From contig NZ_JACJON010000025.1 in assembly GCF_014695585.1 (NCBI RefSeq), positions 60,122 to 124,121 on the forward strand: 64,000 nt of DNA. Direction: 5' to 3'. The stretch comes from Microcoleus sp. FACHB-831 (GTDB lineage Bacteria > Cyanobacteriota > Cyanobacteriia > Cyanobacteriales > FACHB-T130). The notes below the pieces were generated by a model. It worked only from the letters and a program-made list of their open reading frames with translations, was not told the origin of the DNA and made no database searches. Both the position numbers and the translations under genes were made by a program. The first letter of the stretch is position 1. The number at the start of each line of letters is the position of its first letter. Shown here piece after piece: positions 8,676-19,500 of the stretch.

Positions 8676-10715
8676 TTAGTGGACGGGAAGTTTCATAGGT
8701 AACTCGACAGTAAAAACAGTCAGGTTAGAACCACTATCTACTTCAATAGTGCCTCCCAAATGTTGTGCGAGTTTCTTCACTAGAGCCAATCCTAAACCCG
8801 TCCCGCCCTGCTTCCAACGGTCAGCACGGGGAATGCGATAAAACTTTTCAAAAATGCGCGACATCTCGCTGGCGGCAATTTCAACACCAGAATTGCTCAC
8901 CTGCAATTGTATTTTTTCCTCCTTGGCACTTGCTGTCAGCGCGATTTGTTCTCCTGCTGGGGTGTATTTGCAGGCATTGTTTAGTAACTCAGCGAGGACT
9001 CGCTCTAGACTTGCTGAATCAGAGATTATGGGGGGCAAATCGTTAGGGATGTCAACCTTTAAGAGTTGCTGGCGTTGCTGAATGCGGGATCGGAATGGAT
9101 CGATGATTTTAGGCAACCGTTCTAGCAGGTTAATCGACTCAGCCAGAAAGGTAGGATAAGAGGCAGCTTCTAGGCGTTGTAAGTCTAGCAGATCGTTGAT
9201 TAGCTCAGTTTCTCGGCTGCACTCAGCTTGTAATATTTCCAGATAGCGCTGAGTTTTTTCCGGCGATCCAGCAGCAACTTTTAGCATCTGGATTGCCATT
9301 TTCATGTTAGCCACAGGCGTCCGTAATTCGTGGGAAACCGTACTTAGAAAGTCATCTTTGAGGCGATTGAGCGTTTCCAATTGCTCGACTTGCGCTTGCA
9401 CAGCTTGGTAGAGTCGAGCTTGACGAAGGGCGATCGCGCATTGATTTGCCACCTGCTGCACCAATCGGATCTCTAGATTGTTAAAAGCATAAGTTGTCCG
9501 ATGCAGCAACCACAGATCCCCTAGCAATCCTCGATCGTCAGACATCGGACAAACCAGCATAGCCGCTTGTCCGCCCATAGGGTTAGAAGCAAGCGGGCAA
9601 AATTGGAAACACTGGCTTTGCAACAAACGAGCGTAGAGTTCGGGGAATTCTGCCATCTGCAACACGCGACCGTCAGAAGAGGGCATTGCGGTGGTGTGTT
9701 CATAGCAGACAGTAGCAGTATCTTGTTCCAGGTTGTATAGCGATGCATGGCAACTGCCCACATTTAGCGAGAGCGCTAATTCGCGGACTGCGGTTTGTAA
9801 AATTTGCTTCTCATCAAGGCTATCGCGCACTTTGTCGGCGATGCGTTTCAAGACGGCTTCAAAGCCGAGAGATTTTTGTAACTGGGTGGTACGCTCTTGC
9901 ACTTGGCGTTCCAGATCGGTATTGAGTCTAGCAAGTTGTTGAACCAGCTTTTCGCGTTCCTCTTCCGCCTGCAAGCGCTTGGTAATATCCCTGAACACAA
10001 AAACCACACCTTTGGTGTTTCCTTGTTCATCTTTAATGGGTGCAGACTGGTTTTCAATTGGTATTTCTACACCATTTTTACTAACCAGCGCGGTTTGTTC
10101 TTCTAAACCAACACTAACGCCTGAGTTAAGAACTTGCGTTATAATTCTTTCGCTCAAGGCTATATTGAATACTTCTGTTACAGCGCTACCTAATGCATCT
10201 GCCTGTTGCCATCCAGTGAGCGCTTCGGCAACAGTATTCATAAATGTCACTTTACCGTTGCTATCTGTAGTAATTACAGCATCGCCGATGCTTTTTAGGA
10301 CTGTAGTCAGCCATTGTTGGTTTTCTTTTAATTTCCTTTCCATTTCATGTCTGGAAAGGGTTATTTCAATAGTAGTTTGTAATTCTCGTTCTTTAAAAGG
10401 TTTAAGTATGTAACCAAATGGCTGCGTTACTTTGGCTCGCGCTAAGGTATTAGCATCGGCATAGGCAGTGAGATAAATTATCGGCACGTTGAAACGTTCG
10501 TGGATTTCTTTAGCAGCTTCCACGCCGTCCATGTCACCTTTGATTCTAATATCCATCAGCACCAAGTCTGGATGATTCTCTGCTACTTTATTAATCGCTT
10601 CTTCTCCGGTCGATGCGATCGCAGGAACGTAATAGCCAAATTTTCTCAGTCTGCTTTGTATGTCCTTGGCGACGATGCTTTCATCCTCGACAACTAGAAT
10701 ATTTGCATTCTTCAT
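8676..10715 (-). CDS. Hybrid sensor: receiver-PAS-GAF-histidine kinase
   Basis: A 679-residue protein with domains in order: receiver (1-120, acceptor Asp55 in LVLMDIRI, with acidic Glu10/Asp11 and a lysine in ILKPF), PAS (about 135-255), coiled coil, GAF (about 285-440), HisKA ([12 protein letters not shown] near 460) and HATPase (N box [22 protein letters not shown]). It has no membrane segments. The ATG at 10715 overlaps the TGA of the upstream kinase gene in an ATGA junction, and GGTGGAG lies six bases before it, so translation of the two is probably coupled. The receiver is likely phosphorylated by the upstream HisKA_2 kinase, making a two-step relay. A GTG at 10727 is a less likely start. 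Confidence 0.93.
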   Translation of the reverse strand: MKNANILVVEDESIVAKDIQSRLRKFGYYVPAIASTGEEAINKVAENHPDLVLMDIRIKGDMDGVEAAKEIHERFNVPIIYLTAYADANTLARAKVTQPFGYILKPFKERELQTTIEITLSRHEMERKLKENQQWLTTVLKSIGDAVITTDSNGKVTFMNTVAEALTGWQQADALGSAVTEVFNIALSERIITQVLNSGVSVGLEEQTALVSKNGVEIPIENQSAPIKDEQGNTKGVVFVFRDITKRLQAEEEREKLVQQLARLNTDLERQVQERTTQLQKSLGFEAVLKRIADKVRDSLDEKQILQTAVRELALSLNVGSCHASLYNLEQDTATVCYEHTTAMPSSDGRVLQMAEFPELYARLLQSQCFQFCPLASNPMGGQAAMLVCPMSDDRGLLGDLWLLHRTTYAFNNLEIRLVQQVANQCAIALRQARLYQAVQAQVEQLETLNRLKDDFLSTVSHELRTPVANMKMAIQMLKVAAGSPEKTQRYLEILQAECSRETELINDLLDLQRLEAASYPTFLAESINLLERLPKIIDPFRSRIQQRQQLLKVDIPNDLPPIISDSASLERVLAELLNNACKYTPAGEQIALTASAKEEKIQLQVSNSGVEIAASEMSRIFEKFYRIPRADRWKQGGTGLGLALVKKLAQHLGGTIEVDSGSNLTVFTVELPMKLPVH

Positions 10716-13333
10716 TGTCCGCTCCACCTTGAGGGAATTGAATTTTGGAGATTTTCTGGAAATTTCAGCTTAAACTCTGTTCCTATATCTCTATTAAGCT
10801 CAATATTACCGTCTAGCTGATTGGTTAATGCAATTACTAATTGTAACCCTAATGATTCGGTATTTTTGAAATCTACATTTTGGGGGAACCCAATGCCGTT
10901 GTCGCTGACGCTAAGTATCAATTCTGTGTCATCTTCCCAATGCAAATCGATGATAATCTCCCCCGAACGTCCTGAAGGGAAAGCATATTTTAATGAATTA
11001 GAAACCAGTTCATTGATAATCAAGCCGCATGGAATGGCTGTATCAATACCCAGTTGAACGTTATCAACATTTATGGTGAGAACGATATCTTTTGAACCAG
11101 CTTCATAGGAATAATATAAATTAGAGGCTAATTCTTGGATGTATTCACAAAATTCAACTCGATCTAAATTCTCAGATTGATACAGTTTTTCATGGATAAG
11201 AGCCATTGAGTCTATACGGTTCTGGCCTTCTTTAAATATATCCAGAATTCGGCTATCTTTGATAGATTCCGATTGCAAGTTGAGCAGGCTGGAAATAATT
11301 TGCAAATTATTTTTGACCCGGTGGTGAATTTCTTTTAAGAGAACTTCTTTCTCTTTGAGGGATGCTTTAATTTGCTCCTCCGTCCGCTTGCGATCGCTAA
11401 TGTCTGCGATCGCAGAAATGAAGTATTTCGGTTCGCCCAAACCATTACTCCCTAAAGAATCGGTACTTCTTACCAGCGACACCGTTAAATTAATCCAGAT
11501 GTAAGAACCATTTTTGTGCAAATAGCGCTTCTCAATTGAGTGCGTTTGAATTTCCGATGCCAACATTTGGCGGACGTACTCACGATCTGCATCAAGGTCA
11601 TCGGGGTGAGTAATATCTTGGAAAGTTAACAGTTCGAGTTCTTCGGGCGTGTAACCCACAATATCGCAGAGTTTTTGGTTGACTAATAGCCACTTTCCAT
11701 CGAGTCCTATGTGGGCGATGCCAACAGCAGCCTGATTGAATGTAGCCCGGAATCTCTCTTCGCTCTCTTGGATAGACGCGAGCAATCGCGTCTTTTCCTC
11801 CTCTGCTCGCTTGCGCTCGGAAACGTCAACTATGACACCCATGCTGCCGTATACATTGCCTTTGGCGTCGCGCAATGGTGCGGTGGAGAGGCTAACGTCA
11901 ATTAGTGAACCATCTTTCTTTTGGCGACGTGTTTCCACGCTAGAATTTGCTTTACCCTCTAACGAATCTTTGAGTAAAGCAACCATCTCAGCTTGTTTGT
12001 CTATAGGAACTATAGTAATCGGGCGATTTAGCACCTCATCCTCAGTCCAACCAAACATCCTCTCAGCCGCCTGGTTCCACATTTTTACGTTTTGCTGAAG
12101 ATCCAGAGTAATAATAGGCAGCGGTGAAGCTTCAACCATCGTTTTAAGCCTTTCGCTAGTTTCTTGCAAGCCCTCTTCCGCTCGCTTGCGATCTGTACTA
12201 TCGAAGCGGATCGCTAAATATTGAAATGGTTTTCCTTGCTCGTTTACAAAAGGAACAATGGTGGTATCCACCCAGTAATAACTTCCATCCTTGGCTCTGT
12301 TCTTAATTTCTCCCCGCCAAACTTCTCCCCTAGAAATTGTTGACCAAAGATTTTTAAAGAATTCTGGTGGATGATAACCTGCATTGATGATGCGATGTGT
12401 TTGACCTATCAGTTCTTCTCTGGAATATTGAGATAGTTTGCAAAATTTATTATTAACATAAGTAATTACTCCTCGCGCATCTGTTATCGCCACAATCGCC
12501 GATTGATCTAGAGCAAATTTGATGTCTGATAATTCTTTAAGCGATTTGCGTAGCGTGTCGAATGCTTTGCGTATTGCGTCCTCGGTTTGTTTGCGATCGC
12601 TTATGTCGCGCGTTACGTTCGAGAAGCCTTGTAGATTGCCCTCCTTGTCTCGCAATGCGGTAATGACAACATTAGCCCAGAACCACGAGCCATCTTTGCG
12701 GACGCGCCAGCCTTCTTCTTCATACCGCCCTTGAGAACAAGCGACTTGCAATTCTCGCTCTGGTTTGCCATCTTCTATGTCTTGAGCGGTGTAAAAGCGG
12801 GAGAAATGCGATCCCACGATCTCTTTTTCACGATAACCTTTAAGTCTTTCCGCCCCTGAGTTCCAACTGGCTATATGCCCGCTAGGGTCGAGCATGAAGA
12901 TCCCATAGTCTTTCACACCGTCGATCAGCAAGCGGAAGCGCTCTTCACTAAATCGCAGACTGGTTTCCGCTTTCTTACGGGCTGCGTTGAGCCAACTGAT
13001 CAGGAGCGATACTAAGGTGAATACGGTTGTCAGCAACAGTTCGGGGAAACCAAAGCTCAATGTATAGGTCGGCGCCTGAAAGAAGTAGTTAATGCACAAA
13101 GCAGATAATATAGTGGCTAGCAGACCTGGCTTAGTGCCGCCATACCAAGAACTGAGCATTACAGCGGCAAAAAAAAGCGGCGTAGGGGTACGAGCGAGCA
13201 GTGGCGATAGCAGCATTGTCAACAGGAGGGCGATCGCTACTGTTAATAAAGCCAAGCCGTAGTTTTGCAAGTGCGATCGCTTTGCATCTCTTTTGGAGAA
13301 TCGCATAGTTTCTGCGCTCTTAGCTCCCAGCAT
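10712..13333 (-). CDS. Membrane sensor histidine kinase (DUF4118, four PAS, HisKA_2)
   Basis: About 873 residues from the ATG at 13333, which follows a strong AGGAGG nine bases upstream. The N-terminus has a DUF4118/KdpD-like block of transmembrane helices (about 20-115, with the hallmark [18 protein letters not shown]), then four PAS domains each ending in a D(I/S/V)(S/T)xRK(R/Q) linker (about 130-250, 265-385, 390-510, 520-650), then a HisKA_2 domain ([20 protein letters not shown]) and an HATPase domain. HisKA_2 kinases often act with a stand-alone or fused receiver, which is what the coupled downstream gene provides. The signal is unknown. Confidence 0.93.
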   Translation of the reverse strand: MLGAKSAETMRFSKRDAKRSHLQNYGLALLTVAIALLLTMLLSPLLARTPTPLFFAAVMLSSWYGGTKPGLLATILSALCINYFFQAPTYTLSFGFPELLLTTVFTLVSLLISWLNAARKKAETSLRFSEERFRLLIDGVKDYGIFMLDPSGHIASWNSGAERLKGYREKEIVGSHFSRFYTAQDIEDGKPERELQVACSQGRYEEEGWRVRKDGSWFWANVVITALRDKEGNLQGFSNVTRDISDRKQTEDAIRKAFDTLRKSLKELSDIKFALDQSAIVAITDARGVITYVNNKFCKLSQYSREELIGQTHRIINAGYHPPEFFKNLWSTISRGEVWRGEIKNRAKDGSYYWVDTTIVPFVNEQGKPFQYLAIRFDSTDRKRAEEGLQETSERLKTMVEASPLPIITLDLQQNVKMWNQAAERMFGWTEDEVLNRPITIVPIDKQAEMVALLKDSLEGKANSSVETRRQKKDGSLIDVSLSTAPLRDAKGNVYGSMGVIVDVSERKRAEEEKTRLLASIQESEERFRATFNQAAVGIAHIGLDGKWLLVNQKLCDIVGYTPEELELLTFQDITHPDDLDADREYVRQMLASEIQTHSIEKRYLHKNGSYIWINLTVSLVRSTDSLGSNGLGEPKYFISAIADISDRKRTEEQIKASLKEKEVLLKEIHHRVKNNLQIISSLLNLQSESIKDSRILDIFKEGQNRIDSMALIHEKLYQSENLDRVEFCEYIQELASNLYYSYEAGSKDIVLTINVDNVQLGIDTAIPCGLIINELVSNSLKYAFPSGRSGEIIIDLHWEDDTELILSVSDNGIGFPQNVDFKNTESLGLQLVIALTNQLDGNIELNRDIGTEFKLKFPENLQNSIPSRWSGQ

Positions 13334-14105
13334 CAGATCGAGCCTCCTCACATAGTTCCTGGTTAAAAATTAAATATACTTGCTACATTTTGTTAATTGA
13401 AATTCATCTTCGCTCCTTATTCATAACATGGGTTAGCCATTAGGATTCGCCCTCTTCAAATTGGAATAATATTGGTATTAGCAAACATATATTTGCAATT
13501 ACGGTTGGCAAACAAGGCAGCAGCTATCACTTGCGACCTAATAAGTTTTGCTTTATAAGGTAACTTATCACCCATATTTAGATAAATTATTGCTTAATTC
13601 ACCTACAGCCCTAGTTTCCTAAACTAAAAACTAGATAGCAAGTTCCGGCGCGATGCTACGCCAGAAAGCGCGATCGCCATGCAGCACCTACACTCCAGGG
13701 AGGTTAACGCCCTAGCGTTTGGCTCCTTATAAGTATTAACTCCTACTATAGGTTGATATCTAAAGTTGTAGGGTCTACCACAAATTTACCCTCTCGGACG
13801 GATGTAAATATTGACAAAGCTTTGCCATGATGCAGATAAGTTGAGCGGTTTAAAAACAAGGCTAGAGAGACGCTAACCAATCGCCTCTTAACAAGTAATA
13901 ACCCCGCGCGGCGTAAACATTTTCAACAACTTACGGCCTGCCTAAACGAGCCAAAAGATTGCACAAACTGAGTAAGTTGCGATCGCATTACCACTCGCTT
14001 TTCTGCAAGCGAACTGGCATCCATTTACTCAAAAGCAATTCTTGGTTGCAGAAGCAGCTAATTTTAAAACATTTAGCAATTATAACAATTTTTTGGAGGT
14101 AGATT
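13334..14105. other. Long leader/promoter region upstream of nblA
   Basis: This 770-base region separates the minus-strand kinase operon from nblA. It contains the NtcA-type promoter at 13733-13774 and, if that is used, a 5' untranslated leader of roughly 325 bases for nblA. There are HIP1 sites near 13670 and 13980. No coding frame of note was found. Confidence 0.6.
13733..13774 (+). promoter_or_regulatory. NtcA-type promoter for nblA
   Basis: GTATTAACTCCTAC at 13733-13746 is an exact GTA-N8-TAC NtcA box. Exactly 22 bases downstream is TAGGGT (13769-13774), a TAN3T -10 element. This spacing is the textbook NtcA-activated promoter of cyanobacteria, in which the box replaces the -35. Transcription would start near 13781. 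NtcA is the global nitrogen regulator and nblA is a nitrogen-starvation gene, so the context fits well. The box is palindromic, but the -10 is on the plus-strand side. Confidence 0.75.
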
Positions 14106-14312
14106 ATGGAGTCCGGTCAACCAATCGAACTTTCATACGAGCAGGAATTTCACCTCAAATCTTTTGAGTATCAAATTCAACCAATCAACCTGGAACAATC
14201 GCGGGAACTTCTGGTTGAATTGTATAGACAATTGTTGCTAAGGGAGTCTTACTGTAAAGAAGTTTTAAAACAAAATCTGCTTGGCGAAAACTCACCCTTT
14301 TTATTTGAATAG
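14106..14312 (+). CDS. nblA: Phycobilisome degradation protein NblA
   Basis: A 68-residue protein matching the NblA family over nearly its whole length: IELSYEQEFHLKSFEYQI at the N-terminus and QSRELLVELYRQLLLRE followed by YCKEVLKQNLLG. NblA is a small helical dimer that binds phycobiliproteins and recruits the Clp protease for phycobilisome breakdown under nitrogen or other starvation. Length is normal for the family. GGAGG at 14095-14099 sits six bases before the ATG. The NtcA-type promoter lies upstream. The next small gene starts 11 bases after its stop, suggesting co-transcription. Confidence 0.92.
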   Translation: MESGQPIELSYEQEFHLKSFEYQIQPINLEQSRELLVELYRQLLLRESYCKEVLKQNLLGENSPFLFE

Positions 14313-14323
14313 AGGAGTTGGCA

Positions 14324-14581
14324 ATGCTGAGACAAATGTGCTGGTTATCAAAGTTTGGTGGTGATGGCGAAAAGATGTTGCATTTGCAGACTGCAAGCCA
14401 TGAACCTTGGAGACCATACACCGCTTTTCCGCAATATGCCGTACCAGACTACCGCGAACCTGGCGGTTCTAAAGGTTGGGCAACTTACCAAAAACTATTG
14501 AAAGCAGGCTGGACTTTAATACCTAGCGCACGGGCACAGGAGTTTGTCACAGCAGGTGCCCAGACGGAGGTAGTTAAGTAA
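14324..14581 (+). CDS. Small unknown protein co-transcribed with nblA
   Basis: An 85-residue protein whose ATG at 14324 follows a good AGAGGAG ribosome site six bases upstream, only 11 bases after the nblA stop. It is soluble, rich in aromatic residues (WRPYTAFPQYAVPDYREP) and ends with a GWATYQKLLKAGWTLIPS segment. I do not recognise a family. Operon position suggests a role under nitrogen starvation, perhaps with NblA or phycobilisomes, but that is inference from context only. Confidence 0.75.
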   Translation: MLRQMCWLSKFGGDGEKMLHLQTASHEPWRPYTAFPQYAVPDYREPGGSKGWATYQKLLKAGWTLIPSARAQEFVTAGAQTEVVK

Positions 14582-14700
14582 GTGGTTAGTTGTTAGTAAT
14601 TAGGCGCAGACAGTTGAGCGGTCACAATAATAGCTCATTGCCTATTTCTCTGACTTAAATCGACTATTAATCTTTTGCGCCTAGTTCTACTAAAAATAAA

Positions 14701-16440
14701 TTAATAACCATTAGGGGAACCTTCGCCGCGTGCGTCAGCCGCACCTTCTAAAAAGCCATCCGGTGTAACTACTATTGCATTAGCATTACCCCAAGGATTT
14801 GTTTCTTCTATTTTGTGTCCTCGGCGTCGGAGTTCTTCAATTGTTGCAGCGTCAAAGCCAAATTTATCCATTCTCGATTGGTCGGGAAGCCATTGGTGAT
14901 GCAGGCGCGGCGCAGATACGGCAGAACTGGCATCCATGCCATATTCTAAGACATTAAGAACAACCTGCAATACTGTTGTAATGATGGTGCTGCCCCCAGG
15001 CGAACCAGCAGCCATACGCAGCTTGCCATTTTCAGTCACAATTACTGGCGTCATGCTGGATAGGGGAATTTTAGCAGGAGCGATCGCATTCGCTTCTCCT
15101 CCTACTAATCCAAACACATTTGGTACTCCGGGTGCAGCGGCAAAATCGTCCATCTCGTCATTTAATAGAATCCCCGTACCCGGTACAACCACGCCCGAAC
15201 CAAAGCCATAATTTACAGTAAAAGTTAGGCTAACAGTGTTGCGTTGTTCATCAACGACAGTTAGGTGAGTTGTATCTTGAGATTCTTTGCTATTAGCAAA
15301 ACGCTGTATAATTTCCCTAGTGCCTGCTTTTACTTCGCTTGATTGCCGCGCCCTTTGCATATTGATTTCCTGGCGTCTGTTGGCGGCGTAGGCAGGGCTG
15401 ATGAGTGCGTTAACAGGTACTTTAACAAAATCTGGGTCGCCCAAATAGACGGCACGATCGGCATAAGCAATCCGCATCGCTTCTATCATTAAATGCAGCG
15501 TGTCGGGGTGATGCCAGCCCTTAGATTTTAGATCCGTATTACCAATAATATTTAATATTTGTAGCAGGTGAACTCCACCAGAAGAAGGCGGCGGCATGGA
15601 ACAAATTTTAGCTTTACGGAAGTTGCCGCAGACGGGTTCGCGCCAAGTTGTTTTATAAGATTTGAGATCTTCAAGAGTAATTATGCCGCCATTTTTAGCC
15701 ATATCATCAGCAATGGCACGGGCGATATTTCCAGTGTAGAAGTTTTGGGGGTCGCGAGCGATCGCCTGCAATGTCTTGGCTAAATCTTTTTGTACCAGCC
15801 TATCTCCCCCTTGAAACATAGCGCCGTTGCGGGTAAAAATTTGCCGCGCTGCTGGGTTTTTCAGGAGGGCATCTTTGCGTTGTTCAACTCTAGAGACAAA
15901 GCGATCGCTAATAATAAAACCTTCGTCTGCTAACTTAATCGCAGGTGCGATAACTTCTTGCCAAGGTAACTTGCCGTACTTGCGATGTATTTCGTAAAGT
16001 CCCGCAACCGTTCCCGGAACCGCAACAGAAAGATGCCCATCCACGCTAACATTTGGGCGCACCTTTCCAGTTGCATCTAGATACATATTGCGCGTCGCTT
16101 TAAGCGGTGCGCGTTCGCGGAAGTCGAGGGCTTTCATCTCGCCAGTTTGCGGCAAGTGCAACAGCAAAAAGCCACCGCCGCCGATGCCAGCCGAGAAAGG
16201 TTCTACAACTGAAATAGCAAAAGTTGTCGCAACTGCTGCATCTACAGCATTACCACCCTTGCGTAACATCGCCACCCCGGCTTCGCTGCCGAGGGGATGG
16301 GCAGATACAACCATACCCTTTTTAGTTCTGAGGGGTTGAACAAATGCTGCTGGTGCTTTGTTGCACCAATATACAGAAATAGAGACAACAATTGTGACAA
16401 ATGCTAGGGAGAAATGTTTATATCTGTGAAAGTTACGCAT
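14701..16440 (-). CDS. ggt: Gamma-glutamyltransferase
   Basis: A 579-residue precursor of the Ntn-hydrolase family that cleaves gamma-glutamyl bonds of glutathione. An N-terminal signal/anchor (about residues 8-26) directs it to the periplasm. Family signatures seen: GGNAVDAAVAT, GIGGGGFLL, DFRERAP, and the autoprocessing site where Thr390 (TTHLTVVD) becomes the N-terminal nucleophile of the small subunit. PLSSMTPVIV and GSPGGSTIITTV (oxyanion and substrate site) follow. The full length is normal. The ATG at 16440 is preferred over GTG 16476. It stands alone between two plus/minus signalling genes. Confidence 0.95.
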   Translation of the reverse strand: MRNFHRYKHFSLAFVTIVVSISVYWCNKAPAAFVQPLRTKKGMVVSAHPLGSEAGVAMLRKGGNAVDAAVATTFAISVVEPFSAGIGGGGFLLLHLPQTGEMKALDFRERAPLKATRNMYLDATGKVRPNVSVDGHLSVAVPGTVAGLYEIHRKYGKLPWQEVIAPAIKLADEGFIISDRFVSRVEQRKDALLKNPAARQIFTRNGAMFQGGDRLVQKDLAKTLQAIARDPQNFYTGNIARAIADDMAKNGGIITLEDLKSYKTTWREPVCGNFRKAKICSMPPPSSGGVHLLQILNIIGNTDLKSKGWHHPDTLHLMIEAMRIAYADRAVYLGDPDFVKVPVNALISPAYAANRRQEINMQRARQSSEVKAGTREIIQRFANSKESQDTTHLTVVDEQRNTVSLTFTVNYGFGSGVVVPGTGILLNDEMDDFAAAPGVPNVFGLVGGEANAIAPAKIPLSSMTPVIVTENGKLRMAAGSPGGSTIITTVLQVVLNVLEYGMDASSAVSAPRLHHQWLPDQSRMDKFGFDAATIEELRRRGHKIEETNPWGNANAIVVTPDGFLEGAADARGEGSPNGY

Positions 16441-16539
16441 AGTTTCACGACGCTTGCTAGCAAACAACCCTAGCACATATTAACTAGCAACTAAGTATCC
16501 GCAACAGCTTTAACAAAGGGTATTTTAATTGCTGCAAAC

Positions 16540-19500
16540 TTAGGGATTACCGCTTCGTCCGACAAGGTTGGCAACGACGGCGGCTAACTCGGCTGGATTA
16601 ACTGGTTTGGGGACGTGTAGCTGAAAGCCTGACAGCAAAGCCTGCGTTCTGTCTTCAGCCCTAGCATAGGCTGTCAGCGCCACAGCCGGAATCCGCCCTC
16701 CTTGCGCTGCATTCAGCATCCTCACTTTGCGAATTAAGCTGTAGCCATCTTCTTGTGGCATTCCGATATCGCTCACCAGTACATTCGGGTTTAACTGTTG
16801 CAGTGCCTCAAGTGCTGCTGCGGCGGAATCAACAGCAGTAACATCGGCTCCATACTGTGCCAACATCGTAGCGATTAATTCACGCGCATCAGGCTCATCA
16901 TCGACCACAAGCACCCGCAAACCCTCAAGGGAAGGGGGGGAGATTTCACGCGCTTCGTCCTCGACTGTCGGTTGCGCTTGATGAGGCTCGCTAGTCTGCG
17001 GACGAACAGCCATGAGCGGCAGAGTTACAATAAATGTCGCTCCCTTTCCTTCGCCCTCGCTCTCGGCGCGGACTGTACCACCGTGCAGTTCTACCAAGTG
17101 ACGGACAATAGCCAAGCCTAAGCCTAGTCCGCCATGCGATCGCGTCGTTGCTCCATCTGCTTGACGGAAGCGTTCAAAGACATAAGGTAGAAAGTCGGGG
17201 CTGATTCCTTGTCCCGTGTCGCTAACTTTAATTTGGATCTGGGAATTACTGCGCTCCAGTATTATCGCAACGCGCCCCCCTTTGGGCGTGAACTTAACTG
17301 CATTCGAGAGTAAATTCCATACAACCTGCTGCAATCGGTTCGCATCGCCCAAGACCGCTCCTGCTGAATGGTCTAGTATAGGCTCGATTTGAATGTTTTT
17401 AGCCTCAGATGCGGGTGCGACAGTTTCAATAGCCGCCTCAATAACTGAAACAAGGGCGACAGGACGAACGTTAAGACGCAGTTTGCCTGTAATAATCCGC
17501 GAAACGTCTAGGACATCCTCAATTAGTTGCGCTAGCGACTTAGTATTGCGATCGATTGTCTCCAACGCCCTTTGGCTCGTAGTTTCATCAAATTTTCGGG
17601 TGCGGAGTAGCTGAGTCCACCCCAGCATGGCATTAAGGGGGGTGCGAAGTTCGTGGGAAAGGGTGGCGAGGAATTCATCCTTCATGCGGTTTGCTGCTTC
17701 TGCTTCAGCCCGCGCAGCCTGCTCCCTGGCAAGTAGCTGTTCGCGTTCTGACTCTGCCCGCTTGCGTTCGGTAATGTCAATCATGAATCCACGCAACAGC
17801 TTTGGCCCATCCTCATCGCGAACAACATTCACGAGGTCATACAACCACAGAGTTTGTCCATCGGCTTTCAGCATTCTGTATTCAAATTCATAGTTATCTA
17901 GATGAGCCGAGGAGTCTTTACAGAATTGGACGACCCACTCGCGGTCTTCTGGATGGATGCGATCTTCCCAGAAGTTATCGGCGTACCAGTCTTCTAGCGG
18001 ATAGCCAAGTAAATCGACGCTTTGCGGGCCGACATAGCTGAATCGCCCGCTCATAGGATCTGACTCCCAAGGAATGACGCGCACCTTTTCGCTGAGTTTG
18101 CGAAAGCGTTCCTCGCTTTCTCTTAATGCTTTTTCCGCTTGCTTACGCTCCGTCGCGTCGCGGGAAACAACCACCACCCCCTCGATGCTTTTATCCCGAT
18201 TGTAGAGCGGGGACATGATGTATTCATAGTATTTAACGCCACTGAAACTTAAGAATTCGTTGTCATTTCGTACTGGTTCGCCAGCGGCGATTACATCTTT
18301 TTTGTGGGTTTCAAATCGTTCTATAGTTTCTTCGGGCAATCCTACATCCCGCCATGTTTTTCCAACGAGATCGCTAGGATTAAAACCTATGACTTTTGCA
18401 CCGCCAGCACTCACATATTTATACCGACCTTCACGGTCAAAAATATAGATATGATCTACAGATGCCGAAAGAATAGCCTCAAGTGTATTGGCTTGTTCTT
18501 GAACTTGTTTAGCCAGTTGGCGAGAGTTTTCCTCGGCTTGTTTGCGTAAGCGAAGCTCGGTGTAGGCATCGCTTAAGTCCAGTACAAAACCTACACCCGT
18601 GTCTTGCGGTTCGCCCAGATACGCAGTCCCCACCAATACTGGTACGCGGGAGCCGTCTTTGCGTATGTATTCTTTTTCAAACGGGGTATGGGTTCCTGTC
18701 AGTAGCATCTCCTTCATCGCCTGTCGATCGAGATAACGCTGCTCTGGTGGTGTTATTTCTATCCAGTTCACCTTTCCTGATAGCAGATCTTCTCGCGTAT
18801 AGCCGATAATCTTTAAAAAGGCGTCATTTACTTCAACGATATTGCCACTAAAGTCCCCGAAGATAACTCCAATAATATTAGAATCTACCAACCGCCTCGC
18901 CCGTTCTTGACTTTCCCGTAACGCCTTTTCTGCTAGTTTGCGATCGGTGATGTCGCGTTGACTCCCCCACGCTCTTATTAAAAGATTATTTTCAATAATT
19001 CCTACCAGGTTATTCAAGAAATATTTAGAATTTCCCAACTTATCTATTTCCTGAGATTCTGCATCGTTCATGCGGTAGCCAGAACGGATAAAGGCACGCA
19101 GGTATTCAATATTATTTGTATTTGACCTAACTAGGAAGTCTCCTAGCCTTGCTCCTACAATATCTTCGGCACGTTCAAAGCCATACATTTGTGCCATTGC
19201 ATTGTTGCATTCAGCGAGGTAGCCATACTGATAACAATGATCTATTTGTTCATCTTCTGGACGGTCTAGCGAGAGCGATCGCTCAAGTTCAAAGCGCCAA
19301 ATTCCTTCGGAACTTTGTTCAATAAACGCCCGGTAGCGCTCCTCGCTTTCTCGTAGTGCGACTAATGCTTGCTTTCGCAATGTAATATCGCGAATAATAC
19401 TTAAAATAACTCTTTCGTTGCCAATCGTAGAACCTTTTGCACTTACTTCTACAGGAAATAAGGTTCCATCTTGGCGGCGATGAATTGTTTCAAATAAAAT

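Noticed and set aside
9979..10413. 144-residue frame antisense to the receiver/PAS kinase
   Set aside because: Ser/Cys-rich composition typical of an antisense shadow of a kinase gene.
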